From Paenibacillus sp. DMB20 (GTDB lineage: Bacteria; Bacillota; Bacilli; Paenibacillales; Paenibacillaceae): a DNA stretch of 64,000 bases. Under the pieces are notes generated by a model. That model ran no database searches. It saw only the letters and a program-made list of their open reading frames with translations, and was not told the origin of the DNA. Each line of letters starts with the position of its first letter. Position 1 is the first letter of the stretch. The translations under genes were made by a program, and so were the position numbers. Location of the stretch: NCBI RefSeq assembly GCF_000987955.1, contig NZ_LAZU01000003.1:186001-250000 (forward strand), read 5' to 3'. Below, in pieces: positions 9,408 through 17,252 of this stretch.

Positions 9408-10908
9408 AGCCGGCGTAATTCCAAAAATCGTTATGGGTACCTTCGATCCCGAAACGCGTTGGAGGGATTCTGATCTGGCCCGGCTGCCCGCTATGCCCGA
9501 CAAGGACCGAGAATCGATTGTCCTGTGTATGGACGAGCTGCTTTTTCCATTTTGCGGACCGGACGATGTCCTTTACAGCCGCTGCAAAATGGATCCAGCG
9601 CTGCACGAGTACCTGAACGGGTTGGGCTTTTCTTTTCGCACCCGTTATCACTATGATTTGAACGATGAGAAGGAGGCCTTGCCTGGACCCGACGTTTTCA
9701 AACAGTGCATATTCAAGCTTGCGGCTGACCAATCCCAGCTTCTTAAACCGGCAAACAGGGTACTGCAGGCAGCCGGTTCCGGTTATCGCGAAGGTGCGGT
9801 CGTACCGAAATCGATTTCTCCCATGAATGCCGCCGATGATTTGCGGCATACTCAATCGCCGGATCAAGCGGCGTTCCCTTTGGCCGCAAAAAATCTGTCT
9901 CCCTACGCCATTACGGCAGATACGGAGGCTTACTTACATGCTGCCGGACCTTTTTGTCCTTTGCCTGACCTTGAGACGGTAGTGCGTGTTAACTCCAAGA
10001 TGTACTCCAACCGACTCCTGGCTAGAATCGATGAGAAGTGTTACGGATCGGAGGCGAACAGCGCAGCGGAAATGGAGACCACCGGAACTACGCTTCTGAA
10101 GCGAGGGCCATATCTGCTGAAAGATCCCTTCGGTGTATCGGGCAAGGGCAACCTGCTCATCGATAGCGAAGCCATGCAGCGAAGGATAGCGGACCACCTG
10201 CATAAGCAGGAGGGAAGCGGATTGCGCTCTCAGTTCCTGCTGGAGCCTCTGCTGATGAAAGAGACCGACTTCAGTTCTCACTGGTTCATCCGGGAAAGCG
10301 GTGAGAAGGAGTTCATCTCCGTTCAGCGGATGATGAATCACCAGCAAAACTACAGCGGGTCTATCAAAGCCGATGAAGCTTTTAACGGCATGTTGGAAAA
10401 TGCCGGTTATTATATCGTGATGGAGAAAGCGCTCCAGGCTATGGTCGAGGATGGCTACCACGGCTTCGTCTGTTTCGACTCCATGATACTGGAGGACGGA
10501 GAAGTCGTATCCATTGTGGAGATCAATGCCCGTAAGTCCATGGGACTGATTAACGCCTATCTCGATAAATGGTGGGAACCATATGACCATACCGGCTGGC
10601 TTACGTTTTTCTCTCTCGGTCTTCCGGAGGGCTTCACATTCGGGAAACTCCTGCAAGCTTTACGCGAATCCGGTCTTTTGTTGACAGCACCCGGGGATTA
10701 CGGGATCGTACCGCTATCATCCAATACCGTTATGGTGAACGAGATTCTGACCCGACGCCGTATCGCTGACGGAACGCAAATCAAACGAGGCATGCCGAAA
10801 GGACGGCTGTATGTATCGGTGGTAGGCCGTGACGACGGACACCGCAGCGAACTGGTCGAAAGCCTGCGGCAGGTACTCGCCGACTTGTCCGTTAAAGTGT
10901 ACAACTAA
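9394..10908 (+). CDS. ATP-grasp family ligase (BtrJ-like role proposed)
   Basis: This protein has 504 residues. The C-terminal half shows the ATP-grasp fold: a glycine-rich loop KDPFGVSGKG (243-252), the nucleotide-site acid region LEPLL near 283-287, the FDSM strand (361-364) and the Mg-binding EINAR motif (376-380). The N-terminal 200 residues are not recognised and may bind the partner or substrate. ATP-grasp ligases join a carboxylate to an amine or thiol through an acyl phosphate. Because the gene overlaps the carrier-protein gene, loading of that carrier is the simplest reading. Peptide-bond formation on a free substrate is an alternative. Confidence 0.8.
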   Translation: MSNSEAGVIPKIVMGTFDPETRWRDSDLARLPAMPDKDRESIVLCMDELLFPFCGPDDVLYSRCKMDPALHEYLNGLGFSFRTRYHYDLNDEKEALPGPDVFKQCIFKLAADQSQLLKPANRVLQAAGSGYREGAVVPKSISPMNAADDLRHTQSPDQAAFPLAAKNLSPYAITADTEAYLHAAGPFCPLPDLETVVRVNSKMYSNRLLARIDEKCYGSEANSAAEMETTGTTLLKRGPYLLKDPFGVSGKGNLLIDSEAMQRRIADHLHKQEGSGLRSQFLLEPLLMKETDFSSHWFIRESGEKEFISVQRMMNHQQNYSGSIKADEAFNGMLENAGYYIVMEKALQAMVEDGYHGFVCFDSMILEDGEVVSIVEINARKSMGLINAYLDKWWEPYDHTGWLTFFSLGLPEGFTFGKLLQALRESGLLLTAPGDYGIVPLSSNTVMVNEILTRRRIADGTQIKRGMPKGRLYVSVVGRDDGHRSELVESLRQVLADLSVKVYN

Positions 10909-10930
10909 ATCTGGAACTCGGGAGGTGCGC

Positions 10931-12037
10931 ATGAATTCATCTTCGGTTACCTTACTGGCGTCGGGGAATTCGCTCGGCGCATACATTCCGGCTATGCATC
11001 TGCACACATACCTGCAAGGCAGAGGAGTCGAAACGGAAGTTCACGTTCTCGAGAACTTGTATCGCGAAGAAGTCCGGCACAAGATCCGGTCCACTAAAAA
11101 AGCATTCCATGCAGATTTCTCCGTTGCCCGTATGGGACATAAGCTGGCCAAGCCTGTTGACTCTTCTCTGGACGAAGAAGCGGTCCAGAGACTGCTGGAC
11201 GGCTGGAAACGGGCCGGTGTCTCCCGCTTTGCCGTGTTTACCGGCTTCTGGCTGCCGATCCTGGAGCGCTATAAGGCCGCTGCCGGCAGCTCCCTGGACA
11301 TCCGGCTGATTCGGTTGGATGCGTGGGATACGCCGTCGTTTAAAGTACACAAACAGTTGTGTCCCGGCTACGACAACGTCTGGTTCTACGAGCCTTCGAA
11401 ACTGTCTCCCGGCAGCTACATTGCTTCGGACGAAACGGAGCCTCTGCTTTACGCGCAGCGTGCCGGCCGCATTCTGATCCATGGCGGCGGGTGGGGAATC
11501 GGGACTTACGCCGCCACGATCTCAGAGCTTCGAAAGCTTGGCCGCAGCCTTGATGTGATCGTCTACGATCCCTCCGAGGTGGAGGAGGACGACGGGGTTA
11601 CGCGCTACTTCGGTACGGAGGCCTCCTGGGATCCGTGGAGCCGGGACGCGCAGGGGCGGCACACGTTTCCGCCGATGGTCCGTTATGTCCGCGAGGACGG
11701 CGTCCTTCGGGAGTTCCCGCTCCCGGATTACTCCGCTTACACGGACCTGATGCGCGATAGCGCGGCGATCATCAGCAAGCCGGGAGGCGCGACGCTAAAC
11801 GACTCGCTGTCGTACGGAGTCCCGTTTGTCATGTTGGAGCCTTTCGGTGACCATGAGCTTCATAATTCAACCTATTGGGAATCGTGCGGTTTCGGTATCC
11901 GGTTTGAGGAATGGAAGGCCCTGGATTTTTCTGAACATCATCTGGAGGGGATTTGCAGACGTTTGCTGAAGCAGCGTTCAAAAATCAACCATTTTGGGAG
12001 GAATACGTATGCAGCCGAAAACAGCCGTTACGTTTGA
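10931..12037 (+). CDS. GT-B fold glycosyltransferase
   Basis: This 368-residue protein is organised like UDP-sugar-dependent GT-B enzymes of the MurG/macrolide-glycosyltransferase kind. Its N-terminal Rossmann lobe begins LLASGNSLGAYIPA. A second lobe begins at LIHGGGWGIGTY (182-193), and the nucleotide-sugar site is SKPGGATLNDSLSYGVP (282-298) followed by EPFGDHE. It should add a sugar to the operon's product or a carrier-bound precursor. The ATG at 10931 follows GGGAGGTG directly. The 3' end overlaps the radical SAM gene by 29 bases, a sign of tight co-translation. Donor and acceptor cannot be read from sequence. Confidence 0.75.
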   Translation: MNSSSVTLLASGNSLGAYIPAMHLHTYLQGRGVETEVHVLENLYREEVRHKIRSTKKAFHADFSVARMGHKLAKPVDSSLDEEAVQRLLDGWKRAGVSRFAVFTGFWLPILERYKAAAGSSLDIRLIRLDAWDTPSFKVHKQLCPGYDNVWFYEPSKLSPGSYIASDETEPLLYAQRAGRILIHGGGWGIGTYAATISELRKLGRSLDVIVYDPSEVEEDDGVTRYFGTEASWDPWSRDAQGRHTFPPMVRYVREDGVLREFPLPDYSAYTDLMRDSAAIISKPGGATLNDSLSYGVPFVMLEPFGDHELHNSTYWESCGFGIRFEEWKALDFSEHHLEGICRRLLKQRSKINHFGRNTYAAENSRYV

Positions 12038-13184
12038 TAAACTGACATTCCGCAATATGAAAAGAACCCTGGTTCCGCTGGCGGAAACGGGAAGAAAACG
12101 CAGGGAAGATCCGACTTATGCCGCCCCGGTGCCTTACGAGATCGGGATCAAGCTTAATAACGGCTGCAATCTGCGCTGCAAGCACTGCTTCGAATGGAAT
12201 CCGGACGGCTTCCATCACGGCTTTGCCAAAGAAGTGAAGAACGACGAGATCGAGATTCCCGTCGTGGAGAAGCTTCTGGCCGAAACGAGAGAACGCAAAT
12301 CGCGCGTATTCCTGTGGGGCGGGGAGCCGCTGTTCTATTCCAAGTTCGATGAACTGGCGGAGCTGCTGGCCAGAGAAGACCGGTACACGACGATCTGTAC
12401 GAACGCGATTCTCATTGAAAAGAAGCTGGATTCTATTCTGAAAATGTCGGAGAATCTGGTCATGCTGGTCAGCCTGGAAGGCTTCGAGAAGGAGAACGAC
12501 GCGATCCGGGGTAAAGGCACGTTCAAAAAAGTGATCCACGCCATACAGCTGCTGCTGGATCTGCAAAAACAAGGCCTATATAAAGGCAAGGTTTCCGTGG
12601 CCTTGACGGTAAACGACCAGATGGTCGGCCAGCTGTACAGCTTTATGGAATTCTTCGAAGAGATGGGCGTAGATTCCGTCTACTTTTGCTTCCCTTGGTA
12701 CATCCCTTCCGAAACCGCTGAGAAAATGGACACCTACTTCGATGCCCATTTCCCGCATCTTGCCTCCCGCTTTGCGGACGACCACAAGAACAGCTGGCAC
12801 TCCTTCACGTTCCACATCTCGCCGGACAATTTCGACACACTGATCGAAGAGTTTAAAAGAGTCAATTCCCGCGTATGGAATGTGCGCATCCGTTATCAAC
12901 CTGCGCTGGAGCCCGAAGAGGTGGAAGGATTTATCCGGGGCAGCGAGAAGCCGGCCATGAACCGGACGAAGTGTTTTTCGATCTCGAACCGAATGGACGT
13001 AATGCCGGACGGCAAAGTGAATCCGTGCAAATTTTTCCCGGAATTCAGTGTCGGCAATTTGTACGAAGAAAGCGTGGCGGATATTTTCCACGGCGAAGAT
13101 CTCCGGAAACAGCGAGAGGTTCTGGCCTGTGGTCTGATGCCGATTTGCTCGAAATGCGTGCTTCTTTATAACAATGGAGTTTAA
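12009..13184 (+). CDS. Radical SAM enzyme with SPASM domain
   Basis: This protein has 391 residues. The radical SAM cluster motif is C53-NLR-C57-KH-C60, followed by the GGEP motif (WGGEPLF). The C-terminal quarter carries a SPASM-type cysteine set (KCFSIS, PDGKVNPCKFF, then LACGLMPICSKC), which holds auxiliary iron-sulfur clusters. Family members abstract hydrogen from peptides or sugars; examples are anaerobic sulfatase maturases, sactipeptide enzymes and BtrN. No precursor peptide is visible, so a small-molecule, sugar or carrier-bound substrate is preferred. The ATG at 12009 is chosen because GGGAGGA lies at 11996-12002. Confidence 0.88.
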   Translation: MQPKTAVTFDKLTFRNMKRTLVPLAETGRKRREDPTYAAPVPYEIGIKLNNGCNLRCKHCFEWNPDGFHHGFAKEVKNDEIEIPVVEKLLAETRERKSRVFLWGGEPLFYSKFDELAELLAREDRYTTICTNAILIEKKLDSILKMSENLVMLVSLEGFEKENDAIRGKGTFKKVIHAIQLLLDLQKQGLYKGKVSVALTVNDQMVGQLYSFMEFFEEMGVDSVYFCFPWYIPSETAEKMDTYFDAHFPHLASRFADDHKNSWHSFTFHISPDNFDTLIEEFKRVNSRVWNVRIRYQPALEPEEVEGFIRGSEKPAMNRTKCFSISNRMDVMPDGKVNPCKFFPEFSVGNLYEESVADIFHGEDLRKQREVLACGLMPICSKCVLLYNNGV

Positions 13185-13244
13185 GCGTTTAAACTTTATG
13201 CCGTCCAATCAGGCAAAACAGGCCATCGATCAGGAGGAGCGGGG

Positions 13245-14228
13245 ATGGACTTTATCCGTGTGCGGGAGCTGCACAAATCGTTCGTTTATTACCGGAAACA
13301 AGCCGGGCTCAAAAATTCACTGAAAAATTTGTTTGCCCGCAAGTCATTGGTGAAGGAAGCGGTTAAATCCGTTTCCTTCGACATCGGCCCCGGCGAGTGC
13401 GTCGGATTTCTTGGTCCCAACGGGGCGGGGAAGACCACGACGCTCAAAATGTTATCGGGCATTCTATATCCCACAAGCGGGGAGGCCGACGTGCTCGGCT
13501 ATGTGCCGTGGGAGCGAAAGAACGAGTTCAAACGGCTTTTCTCCATTGTGATGGGCCAGAAAAACCAGCTTTGGTGGGACCTTCCCGCCAGCGAGTCGAT
13601 TTATTTGAACAAATGTATTTATGACGTGGACGATGATCTCTACCGCCGGAGTCTTGCCGAACTATCGGAAATGCTCGAGGTGCAGGAGCTTCTGGACGTG
13701 CAGGTACGCCGGCTGTCCCTGGGCGAACGAATGAAGATGGAGCTGATCGCCGCTCTTATCCACCGGCCCCGGCTGCTTTATCTCGACGAGCCGACGATCG
13801 GCCTCGATTTCCCCTCCCAGAAGAAGGTCAGGGAGTTTCTGAAATACTACAATGAGCAGTTCGGCGCGACGATCCTGCTTACGAGCCACTACATGAAGGA
13901 TGTCGAGGATCTGTGCAAACGGACGATCATCATTAACGAAGGAAATCTTCTGTATGACGGGGAGCTTCACAAAATCAACGATCTTTTTGACGAGCAGAAA
14001 ATTATAAGGTTGCAGTTCTCCGAACCCGTTGCCGAGCAGCGGTTGGCCAAATTCGGGAAAATCGTCAGCGCAGACGACTACAACGCTGTTCTGGAGCTGC
14101 CTAAGTACCGCTTGAAGGAAGTATCGCGTGCTGTGCTTGATTCGTTTCCGATCGTTGACTGGACGATCGAGGACGTGCCGATCGAGGAGAGCATTTCGAT
14201 GCTCTACCGCAAGGAATCCGTCGGATGA
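13245..14228 (+). CDS. ABC transporter ATP-binding protein (ABC-2 type exporter)
   Basis: This protein has 327 residues. The Walker A is GPNGAGKT (57-64), the signature LSLGERMKME and the Walker B LLYLDEPT, followed by the switch TSHYMKD. The C-terminal extension after about residue 230 is typical of ATPases that pair with two ABC-2 permeases of the PF06182 group. AGGAGG precedes the start. The stop overlaps the ATG of the first permease. In this setting it is likely to export the operon's product and provide self-protection. Confidence 0.93.
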   Translation: MDFIRVRELHKSFVYYRKQAGLKNSLKNLFARKSLVKEAVKSVSFDIGPGECVGFLGPNGAGKTTTLKMLSGILYPTSGEADVLGYVPWERKNEFKRLFSIVMGQKNQLWWDLPASESIYLNKCIYDVDDDLYRRSLAELSEMLEVQELLDVQVRRLSLGERMKMELIAALIHRPRLLYLDEPTIGLDFPSQKKVREFLKYYNEQFGATILLTSHYMKDVEDLCKRTIIINEGNLLYDGELHKINDLFDEQKIIRLQFSEPVAEQRLAKFGKIVSADDYNAVLELPKYRLKEVSRAVLDSFPIVDWTIEDVPIEESISMLYRKESVG

Positions 14229-15034
14229 ACAGGCGCAAATTGTACAGGGCTGTTTTTTCGATGGGCGTCCAGCATTCGATGGAATACCGGTTTCACTTTT
14301 TTCTCGGTCTTCTCGGGGCCGCCTTTCCGATTCTTGTCCAGTATTTCATCTGGACGGCGGTGTACCGGCATTCCGGCCAGACGGCGCTGTTCTCGTATTC
14401 TTACGGTCAAATTATATTGTATACGATCTTAGCGGGATTGGTGTCCAAGCTGATCGCTACCCAGTTCGAGCACCAGATTGCCGACGATATCAAAAATGGC
14501 GGCCTTAACAAGTATTTGATCAAACCGGTTAGCTACTTCGGGTATCGGCTGGTCTCCTTTTTCGGCCAGAAGTCGATCTATTACGGGATTACGGCTTTGC
14601 TGCTAGTCGGGATTATCTGGTTCGCATCTGCCGGGGGCGTGCTTGAGCTCCAGGCTGTACGGCTGATTTTGTTTGCCGTCACGCTTTGGGGGGCGCTTTT
14701 GCTCAATTTCCTGATCGCCTACTGCATCTGCGCGAGTGCTTTTTATCTCCATGAAATCTCTTATTTTTTCGTCATTACAAGTCTGCTCGTCAATATTTTG
14801 AGCGGAGGCATGTTTCCGTTGGAGATTTTCGGGGAGTCGGTTGTGAAAGCTCTTCAGTTTACGCCGTTCCCGTATACGATTTATTTTCCAGTCAATGTTC
14901 TCAGCGGAAAAACGGAAGCGGTGGCGATGTACCAGGGGCTGCTCATTCAATGCGGATGGATTCTGCTGTTCTTCTGGCTCTCCCGTCTGACGTGGCGAGT
15001 TTCCATGAAGAAATATTCGGCGGTTGGGGGGTAG
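14225..15034 (+). CDS. ABC-2 family permease, first subunit
   Basis: This 269-residue integral membrane protein has about six helices and fits the ABC2_membrane_6 family. The ATGA overlap with the ATPase gene and the 12-base gap to the next permease show a heteromeric exporter made of one ATPase and two different permeases. Confidence 0.85.
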   Translation: MNRRKLYRAVFSMGVQHSMEYRFHFFLGLLGAAFPILVQYFIWTAVYRHSGQTALFSYSYGQIILYTILAGLVSKLIATQFEHQIADDIKNGGLNKYLIKPVSYFGYRLVSFFGQKSIYYGITALLLVGIIWFASAGGVLELQAVRLILFAVTLWGALLLNFLIAYCICASAFYLHEISYFFVITSLLVNILSGGMFPLEIFGESVVKALQFTPFPYTIYFPVNVLSGKTEAVAMYQGLLIQCGWILLFFWLSRLTWRVSMKKYSAVGG

Positions 15035-15046
15035 CGGACATTCCAT

Positions 15047-15850
15047 ATGTTTAAAATCATGAGAAAATACGCGCGCCTGTACGGCATGTTCGTCAAAAAT
15101 TGTCTTATCGCCCAGATGGAGTTTCGGGGCAATTTTATGATGAGTCTGCTGGTGGAATCCGTCTACCTGCTCGCCAAGCTGTTGTATGTGCTCGTCGTAT
15201 TCCGGACCGATCTTCACATAGACGGCATACCGCCCGAAGGACTGCTTCTATTTATAGGCATGCACACCGTGGTAACCGGAATATATGTAGGCCTGTTTTT
15301 TACAAATTTCACGAAAATTCCGGAGTATATCAAAGACGGCTCGCTTGATCTGATGCTGACGAAGCCGGTTTCCCTCCAGTTTATGGCTTCCTTGCGTTAC
15401 GTCGATCTGGCGCTGCCGATCCCCGATATTCTCGTAGGTTTCGTCATGATCGGTATCGGCTGGCTTGCCATGGATATTCCGCTGACGTTCCTGGAACTCG
15501 CGGGGTTTATCCTGCTGCTGTTTGTCTCCGTTGTTATCACGTACTGCCTGATGATTATCCCGGCGCTGCTTTCATTCTGGTTCGTCCAGACAGGCTCCGT
15601 GTCGGAGATCGCCCATTCCGTCTGGGACGCCAACAATTTTCCCATGGCTATTTACCCGGCCTGGGTCCGCAGGATCGGGACCTTCGTCATTCCATTGTTC
15701 CTTATTACCAATTTCGGGCCGATGTTCCTGCTGGGACAGCTCAGCTGGCTCGATGCGGGACTGGCGCTGGCCGGTTCGTTTCTGCTCTTTGCTGCTGTAC
15801 GGCTGCTCTGGAAACATGCCGTGAAGGGATACAGCAGCGCGAGCAGTTGA
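15047..15850 (+). CDS. ABC-2 family permease, second subunit
   Basis: This 267-residue protein with about six membrane helices is in the same family as the preceding permease but clearly divergent from it. Together with that protein and the ATPase it should form the exporter. It is followed by a 148-base gap with strong secondary structure before the last gene of the operon. Confidence 0.85.
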   Translation: MFKIMRKYARLYGMFVKNCLIAQMEFRGNFMMSLLVESVYLLAKLLYVLVVFRTDLHIDGIPPEGLLLFIGMHTVVTGIYVGLFFTNFTKIPEYIKDGSLDLMLTKPVSLQFMASLRYVDLALPIPDILVGFVMIGIGWLAMDIPLTFLELAGFILLLFVSVVITYCLMIIPALLSFWFVQTGSVSEIAHSVWDANNFPMAIYPAWVRRIGTFVIPLFLITNFGPMFLLGQLSWLDAGLALAGSFLLFAAVRLLWKHAVKGYSSASS

Positions 15851-15860
15851 TACGGCTTTT

Positions 15861-15955
15861 CTGACATATAAGTCAGCCGGCTGCTGGGGGTAATGCACGC
15901 CGAGCCCTCATTCGGAGAAAGAGTAGGGGCGTCGGGCTCGGTCGCAGGATGCATT
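15861..15955 (+). repeat. Structured intergenic element before the last operon gene
   Basis: Two hairpins can be drawn. CTGAC/GTCAG sits at 15861-15876. A larger nested one has AATGCA (15892-15897) pairing with TGCATT (15950-15955) and CCGAGCCC (15900-15907) with GGGCTCGG (15934-15941). No T run follows, so it is not a simple terminator. It may set the mRNA level or stability of the BtrH-like gene relative to the exporter. Confidence 0.6.
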
Positions 15956-15998
15956 GCCGGTCACGATTCCCGATTACTAGCCTGAAGGAGGAGAATAG

Positions 15999-17042
15999 AT
16001 GAACGCAGTTCAGCTTCCGGTGCTGCATCCGCCACTTAAAGGATTTTTGCGGTGGGCTTACACGCTTTCGATCACGAGCATTCACGAAGAAACGATTCCA
16101 TGGTATTACAGCAACTTTATCCAGCTGCACTGCAACAAAAAATTTCTGGAGAACGGCAGGCAGTACTATATCGATTTTTTCCGGGGCAAGCCCAATGAGC
16201 TGAATTTCAACAACCCGTTTCTTCTTACCTGCTCCGTCAATTATACGATTCTGGAAAGTTTGGCATGGGACGCCTGGCCCAAATTTTTCGCGGATCAGAT
16301 CGCAAACGGCTATTATTGCGTTGTTTTTTTGGACGAAGCCATGTTATCGACGGCAGCCTCCTATCAGAAAGAGCCGTTCCCTCATCATCTTTTCCTATAC
16401 GGCTTCGACTGGGACAAAAGCGTCTTCTATGCTTCCATGTTCGACCATACGGGGGTATACCGTAATCTGCAGATCCCGTTCCGGGAGTTTCTGGATGCTG
16501 TCCAGTCCATGAAACATCTTCTGAAGGAGAAGCTCACGGCCGATCATCATACGTATTTTTACAAATACGAACCGCATTCTCCTTATCCTTTCGATAAAAC
16601 GGCCGCAATCGATCAGCTGCGCGATTACCTAAACGGAGAGACCCATTTAAACCGGATCAATTACAATCCTGACAACGAGGAAGCTTTCGGAATTAAAGTA
16701 TACGATTATTTGCGAATGTACTATGATGCCATAGAGAGCAACGATACCCGGCTCGGTGACCGTAGCGATGTGAGGCACCTTCATGTGCTCTGGGAGCACA
16801 AAAAAATGATGAGCGAGCGGATCGGGTACTTGGTAGATGAGGGGATCATCCCGTACGACGAAGAGCTTGCGGATGGCTACAAGGATATAACCCAAAGGGC
16901 GCTGAAGCTGAGGGATCAGTACATTCGTCATGAAATTCGCGAAGATAAGGAAGTGTTTGAACGACTGAGGCTCCGGTTCAACCAATTCCGAAATGAAGAG
17001 CCTGTTCTCCTGCAAAAACTGATTACGCTGCTCGAAGGCTGA
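15999..17042 (+). CDS. BtrH-like papain-fold protein (putative acyltransferase)
   Basis: This 347-residue soluble protein has features of the BtrH N-terminal/C39-like papain fold: an early cysteine (Cys45 in QLHC; Cys78 is an alternative), then His130 before the strand LFLYGFDWDK, then Asp149 in SMFDHTG. In butirosin biosynthesis BtrH moves the carrier-bound side chain onto the aminoglycoside. Here it shares an operon with a carrier protein and an ATP-grasp ligase, so transfer or release of the carrier-bound unit is proposed. The C-terminal 170 residues are helical and charged. Similarity is by pattern only and distant. AGGAGG precedes the ATG. Confidence 0.6.
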   Translation: MNAVQLPVLHPPLKGFLRWAYTLSITSIHEETIPWYYSNFIQLHCNKKFLENGRQYYIDFFRGKPNELNFNNPFLLTCSVNYTILESLAWDAWPKFFADQIANGYYCVVFLDEAMLSTAASYQKEPFPHHLFLYGFDWDKSVFYASMFDHTGVYRNLQIPFREFLDAVQSMKHLLKEKLTADHHTYFYKYEPHSPYPFDKTAAIDQLRDYLNGETHLNRINYNPDNEEAFGIKVYDYLRMYYDAIESNDTRLGDRSDVRHLHVLWEHKKMMSERIGYLVDEGIIPYDEELADGYKDITQRALKLRDQYIRHEIREDKEVFERLRLRFNQFRNEEPVLLQKLITLLEG

Positions 17043-17059
17043 AAAAGGCCCCCGGAGAG

Positions 17060-17103
17060 AACCTGCCGAACCGGATGCGATGCATACTGGAAGGCAGGTT
17101 TTT
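17060..17103 (+). terminator. First terminator of the biosynthetic operon
   Basis: AACCTGCC (17060-17067) pairs with GGCAGGTT (17093-17100), followed by TTT. It lies about 20 bases after the last stop codon of the operon. Confidence 0.7.
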
Positions 17104-17162
17104 CTACGGGAGCTCACGGTGCGGTCCACAATATTTAGCCGTACTTCATACATCTCCCATCC

Positions 17163-17206
17163 AAGAACCACAACCGGATGAAAAATCCGGGACGGTGGTT
17201 CTTTTT
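17163..17206 (+). terminator. Second, tandem terminator
   Basis: AAGAACCAC (17163-17171) pairs with GTGGTTCTT (17195-17203) around an inner CCGGAT/ATCCGG stem, then a T run. Two terminators in a row insulate the operon from the MocR gene. Confidence 0.85.
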
Positions 17207-17252
17207 ATTATGTACCGTCTGTGCCATGATAGCTATGGGGGGCGATTGAAGG

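Noticed and set aside
9934..10656. Long minus-strand ORF (240 codons)
   Set aside because: It is antisense to the ATP-grasp gene, has no ribosome site and arises from GC-rich codon bias.
14603..15217. Minus-strand ORF of 204 codons
   Set aside because: It is a shadow of the two ABC permease genes, with polar low-complexity residues and no family match.
9132..17042. A butirosin cluster
   Set aside because: Only the carrier, ATP-grasp and BtrH-like parts are shared. BtrK-, BtrO/V- and BtrG-like genes and 2-deoxystreptamine genes are absent, and the glycosyltransferase and exporter differ.
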